From the NCBI RefSeq assembly GCF_032854445.1, contig NC_088301.1, positions 40,907,187-40,971,186 on the forward strand: a stretch of 64,000 nt of DNA, read 5' to 3'. The DNA is from Liolophura sinensis. Taxonomy: Eukaryota > Mollusca > Polyplacophora > Chitonida > Chitonidae. The translations under genes and the position numbers were made by a program. Positions 61,701-64,000 of the stretch are shown piece by piece. Below the pieces are notes generated by a model. The model was not told where the DNA came from. It saw only the letters and a list, made by a program, of their open reading frames with translations, and did no database searches. The stretch's first letter is position 1, and every line of letters begins with the position of its first letter.

Positions 61701-64000
61701 CTCACCAATGTGATAGCTGTGAATTCAAGTCCAGCTCATGCTGGCTTCTGCTCTGGCCGTTTTGTGGGAAGGTCTGTGGGAAGGTCAGCAACCTGCAGAT
61801 AGTCTTGAGTTTCCCCCAGGCTTTGTTCAGTTTCCTCCCACGTAATGCCACCGTTGTATAGGTGAGATAAAGAAATCAAATAACTATAAGCATGAACTGT
61901 GTAGGTTATGTAAATCTAATTATAGATTATAAAGAAATCATGACTACAGATTAAAAACAAATCATAACTACAAATTAAAAATAAATGATAACTACAGATT
62001 AAAACCCAGTGATCAGGTCTTTGTGGAATTTTTATCTGTGAGAAATAAAAGTGGAGCTGCTGGATTGTGATATCAGTCATTAGCAACTGATAGAAACACA
62101 GTTTAAAGCAGTATTGAATAACAGGACCTGACTGGGCTGTATCATACAACATTTTTGTGCACTAATAATGACAGTAAGGGGTTGATAGGGCTGTAATTCT
62201 ACTCCACTGTCAGTTGCGGGCCCTCATATATAAATAGAGATGACCTTTCAAACGTCATCAAGTGTGTCATTCAACACACCGGCTGGTATGTCCTCCCCCC
62301 CTCCATCCCCACCCCATACCATTACTTCATACTGTTTGTGTCTACAGATAAAAGAATTTCAGTTTGTTTACTTGTTAGATTTGCTTTTATGATTTATATA
62401 AAGGCAAACTGTCAGAATTTCCCTCATTGACAAAAGTGTTACTTCTCACAGTTTACAGATATCACTTTTGTTTTTACAGTTTTGATAGTTTATACCCAGA
62501 CACCATGAAGTTTAAGGTCCAGTACATTGTATGGAATTTTACATAGTGAACTATAATCACTTGAATTATAGAATGTTGATATGAAAATTGTTTTGGCCAT
62601 TATGAGCAAAATATTGTTTTTATAAGCGTTAATTTTTACTATACTTGTATTATGACATTGTCCCGCTGAGATCAGAGTGAAAATGTAAAGAAACAAAATG
62701 CTTCTTTTCAATTCTTGGCGTCTACGTGTGGAATATGAAAGTGTAATAATGAAAGTGATATTTAACTATGTGAAGATTCACTTTTGTGAGAGGTGTGCGA
62801 GATGTGAAGTGTCGAGTGGATTATCATTTCTACCTTTCATGAGAACAATGTTTATGGTATTCAACCTTCACTGTACAATATTCTGTTTATTATTTATATC
62901 TGGACATTTTCTCTACATGTATATAAATGCGTATCAGTTTATCTTTTGCATCCGTGAATAAAATTAGCAATGTGCCCTCTTCGTTGTATTTCTGATTCTA
63001 TTCGTCTGCGCTGCAATTTCGTTCACGTCCACACTCACAAAACCTTTTTACGGTTTTAAACACTGTCTGTAAGTAATTATACATTCTACAAAGGTGCTCA
63101 ATGCTAATGCAATGTAGGTATTTACCTAAGTTAAGCACTTGGAGAATTTCTACCTCTTTTTTTTTTTTAGCAAACCATATCTGTACAAAAGTAGTTCCAG
63201 CAAGGTTAATTGTGGGTGATGGCAAAATGCAGTAACAAAAGTGGTATCTAACTAGTGAAGATATCATATTTATCAGTGAAGGAAATATTGGGATTTCACT
63301 GATGTATAAATAATAATATGGATTACCTAATTATCCCCTGTATTTTGACAGGTAGTATTGCTACTAATAGAAGTCAAATGTCTGAGAACACCTCATTGTA
63401 AAGCGATGTGGGCCTTTTCTGTTACAGACAGCCTTGCATTATTATTCCGCCCTGAACAGTCTGCAGTACAAGAGGAAATGCTTCCTGCTTGAACCCATTG
63501 TCGGCTACCTTCATGCTCACAGAGCATTTTTCCAAATGGGGGGTGACGCCATATGCAAATCAGAAATAGATGAATTCTTGAGCAACATTTCTGCTAGTGT
63601 TCAAGGGTAAGTTTGTTGAAAATCAACTCCAGTTGTCCACGAGAGTCCAGTATTATAAACTCTTGAATCCTTCACCCTTTCACAGTAAGGTTTCAGTTAT
63701 AACACCTATGTTTTCAAGGTACAAAGGGATGGTTTTAGTTGTAAAACCCATATTGTCAAGGTATACAGTAAGGATTTCACTTGTAACACCCAGTATGCCA
63801 GTTTACAGAGGGATGTTTTCAGCTGTAACACCCACTTTGTTGGCTAACAGAATTCTTGTTTGTGCATAACAGTGTACAACAGGAAATGAATGAAGATACA
63901 CAAAAGGCTGTAGAACTGATGGATTCAGTGGAACACCAGAGTTTACACCTGTACCATGCAGAACCCATGCAGGACATGCCCTTTATCCCGCCAAACACAA
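46707..64000 (+). CDS. APPL1: DCC-interacting protein 13 / APPL adaptor, 5' part (9 exons, BAR region)
   Basis: Rab5 effector adaptor of early endosomes that links membrane traffic to signalling. The family has BAR, PH and PTB domains; only the BAR region is in the window. Exons: 46707-46760, 47830-47928, 48299-48358, 48672-48743, 50126-50213, 50802-50843, 52911-53023, 63428-63606, 63873-64000 (runs off the edge). All introns are GT-AG and in frame; 278 residues are visible. The N-terminus MPGIEKLHLEDALEDSPQ is nearly that of vertebrate APPL1/APPL2. NELCSATQALS, FSSYLDD, LATQLADGMMYPLTKF, EILTMFEMFQIAS, LPKKKDNER, LHYYSALNSLQYKRK and LLEPIVGYLHA all follow in family order. Invertebrates often have one APPL gene, so it may be pro-orthologous to both vertebrate copies. 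Intron 7 (10.4 kb) hosts a gene on the other strand. Confidence 0.95.
48043..48193 (+). repeat. SINE-A fragment in APPL1 intron 2
   Basis: Body 'tttctggccgtatgtggta', 'gctgttcatgggtttcctcc', 'cgccataatgctggcgatca', then a tail ending 'aacatcaatccaataaataa'. The tRNA-like head is missing. Confidence 0.7.
48790..49240 (+). repeat. Tandem duplication of about 245 bp in APPL1 intron 4
   Basis: Two diverged copies begin at about 48808 and 49052 ('agatattagtagtg'). They share 'tatttctttccc'-like, 'aaaagtaaagatatga', 'ttagatg..ctaaccatgt' and 'gaccaggtgtcc' blocks in the same order. No coding content. Confidence 0.7.
50844..52910. other. APPL1 intron 6, no gene seen
   Basis: This 2.07 kb intron has a 15-base cytosine run at 52222-52236 and no recognisable exon, repeat family or RNA gene. 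Short open frames in it appear to be chance. Confidence 0.5.
52222..52236. repeat. Homopolymer run of 15 cytosines
   Basis: Fifteen C followed by a C-rich stretch (TCCCACTCCCACC). Its complement is a G-run that could form a G-quadruplex. Length may be uncertain because of sequencing error in homopolymers. Confidence 0.85.
54173..54322 (+). repeat. SINE-A fragment in APPL1 intron 7
   Basis: Well-preserved body and tail: 'tctctggctgtatgtgggaa', 'ctgcagatggttgtggggct', 'cctcccactataatgctggc', 'gtgaaatattcttgagga' and 'taaaacaccaatcagacc', then AAATAAATA. The head is missing. Confidence 0.8.
54705..54710 (-). terminator. Candidate polyadenylation signal of the nested fibrinogen-domain gene
   Basis: AATAAA on the minus strand about 380 bases past the stop codon of the nested gene. 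It gives a plausible short 3' UTR. Confidence 0.4.
55089..60588 (-). CDS. Small secreted fibrinogen-related (FReD) protein, nested in APPL1 intron
   Basis: Four exons in transcript order: 60471-60588, 56963-57042, 56078-56252, 55089-55477. All splice sites are GT-AG, and the sum of 762 nt gives 253 residues in frame. Residues 1-22 (MVCLKLTAFLTLCIGVTPLP...) look like a cleavable signal peptide. The rest is a fibrinogen C-terminal domain starting at DCHDWYQAG, with SGTYEIWI, SWTTYAKGFG, GDFWLGLNHINYLT, NNGMAFSTQDR, CALHQQAGWWFNYC and IYWKDWYGYNYSLNFISMSV. The four Cys fit the family pairs: 41/69 and 193/206. Odd points: the usual GGGW before the TVIxRR strand is replaced by NSSAT, and the calcium-site loop is shortened (DRPDPNYC). 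There is no collagen or coiled-coil region. Such proteins act as soluble lectin-like or immune factors in invertebrates, but a specific role cannot be assigned. Confidence 0.87.
57554..58080. repeat. Minisatellite, about 8 degenerate copies of a ~70-bp unit
   Basis: The landmark 'gacagtaaaat' recurs at about 57554, 57617, 57692, 57761, 57830, 57900, 57969 and 58040, mostly 69-71 bases apart. 'cacatcacattagaccccat' and 'tgggttccc' recur between them. It lies between exons 1 and 2 of the nested gene and inside APPL1 intron 7. The open frame across it is a by-product of the 69-base (3n) spacing. Confidence 0.85.
58090..60460. other. Intron 1 of nested gene / APPL1 intron 7, no gene seen
   Basis: I found no exon, known repeat or RNA gene in this AT-rich stretch. 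Short open frames lack recognisable content. Confidence 0.45.
61644..61870 (+). repeat. tRNA-derived SINE (family A), head and body
   Basis: Full tRNA-like head (GGCCTCCTTGGTCTAGTGGG then GTTAGCAC), the 'caatgacccaggagcctctc' phrase and a B-box-like 'GTGAATTCAAGTCC', then the 'cagctcatgctggcttc' body with a small local duplication ('gtgggaaggtc' twice). The tail is lost. Confidence 0.78.
61935..62006. repeat. Tandem repeat, three 24-bp units
   Basis: Three adjacent units of the form aaatcataactacagattaa plus four bases, differing at a few positions, at 61935-61958, 61959-61982 and 61983-62006. Confidence 0.85.
63681..63850. repeat. Tandem repeat, four ~41-bp units
   Basis: Units start near 63682, 63721, 63765 and 63805. 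Each contains 'acagwrgg', 'tttcagttgtaacaccca' and 'ttgtc'-like blocks. The block lies in the short APPL1 intron between the exons at 63428-63606 and 63873-64000, ending about 20 bases before the second. Confidence 0.75.

Overview
The window is eukaryotic and most likely comes from a marine invertebrate, probably a lophotrochozoan such as a mollusc. The evidence is spliceosomal GT-AG introns of about 100 to 2000 bases, AT-rich noncoding DNA, several dispersed tRNA-derived SINEs of the kind I associate with mollusc genomes, a small secreted fibrinogen-domain gene, and a decayed DUF3504 (Crypton-type) gene. The phylum is an inference. I rebuilt the gene models by hand from splice sites and protein similarity recalled from human orthologues, and checked that reading frame is kept across every junction.

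Layout. Bases 1-2800 hold SINEs and a microsatellite but no gene. An IQUB orthologue (radial-spoke protein with ubiquitin-like and IQ domains; 11 coding exons, 872 residues) lies on the minus strand with its CDS at 3392-8500. Head to head with it, on the plus strand, is a complete DNAH12 orthologue at 10871-43029. DNAH12 is a single-headed inner-arm axonemal dynein heavy chain; this model has 66 coding exons and 3980 residues. The roughly 0.4-1 kb between the two first exons looks like a shared promoter, with a perfect CRE, a partial RFX X-box and two CCAAT elements. Both products work in the ciliary axoneme, so co-regulation is plausible.

After the DNAH12 3' end, a 2.5 kb gap holds a broken DUF3504/Crypton-related fragment between weak direct repeats. 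The APPL1 orthologue then starts at 46707, with an NRF1/ETS type promoter, and runs off the right edge. Nine exons (278 residues), covering about the BAR domain, are inside the window. Its 10.4 kb intron 7 hosts a complete four-exon minus-strand gene at 55089-60588 for a 253-residue secreted fibrinogen-related protein. It also holds SINEs and three tandem-repeat blocks. DNAH12 and APPL1 are also close neighbours in human (chromosome 3p14), so this looks like old conserved microsynteny.

The most interesting signal is in DNAH12. Two tandem exons of identical length (141 nt) and phase (36302-36442 and 36875-37015) encode alternative versions of the same AAA5-AAA6 segment and look like mutually exclusive exons. 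One of them changes the strongly conserved EKDKLLFSF motif. Other notable items are a 52-nt-arm intronic hairpin at 22066-22183, a possible 9-nt microexon, two in-frame alternative acceptors and a GC-AG intron.
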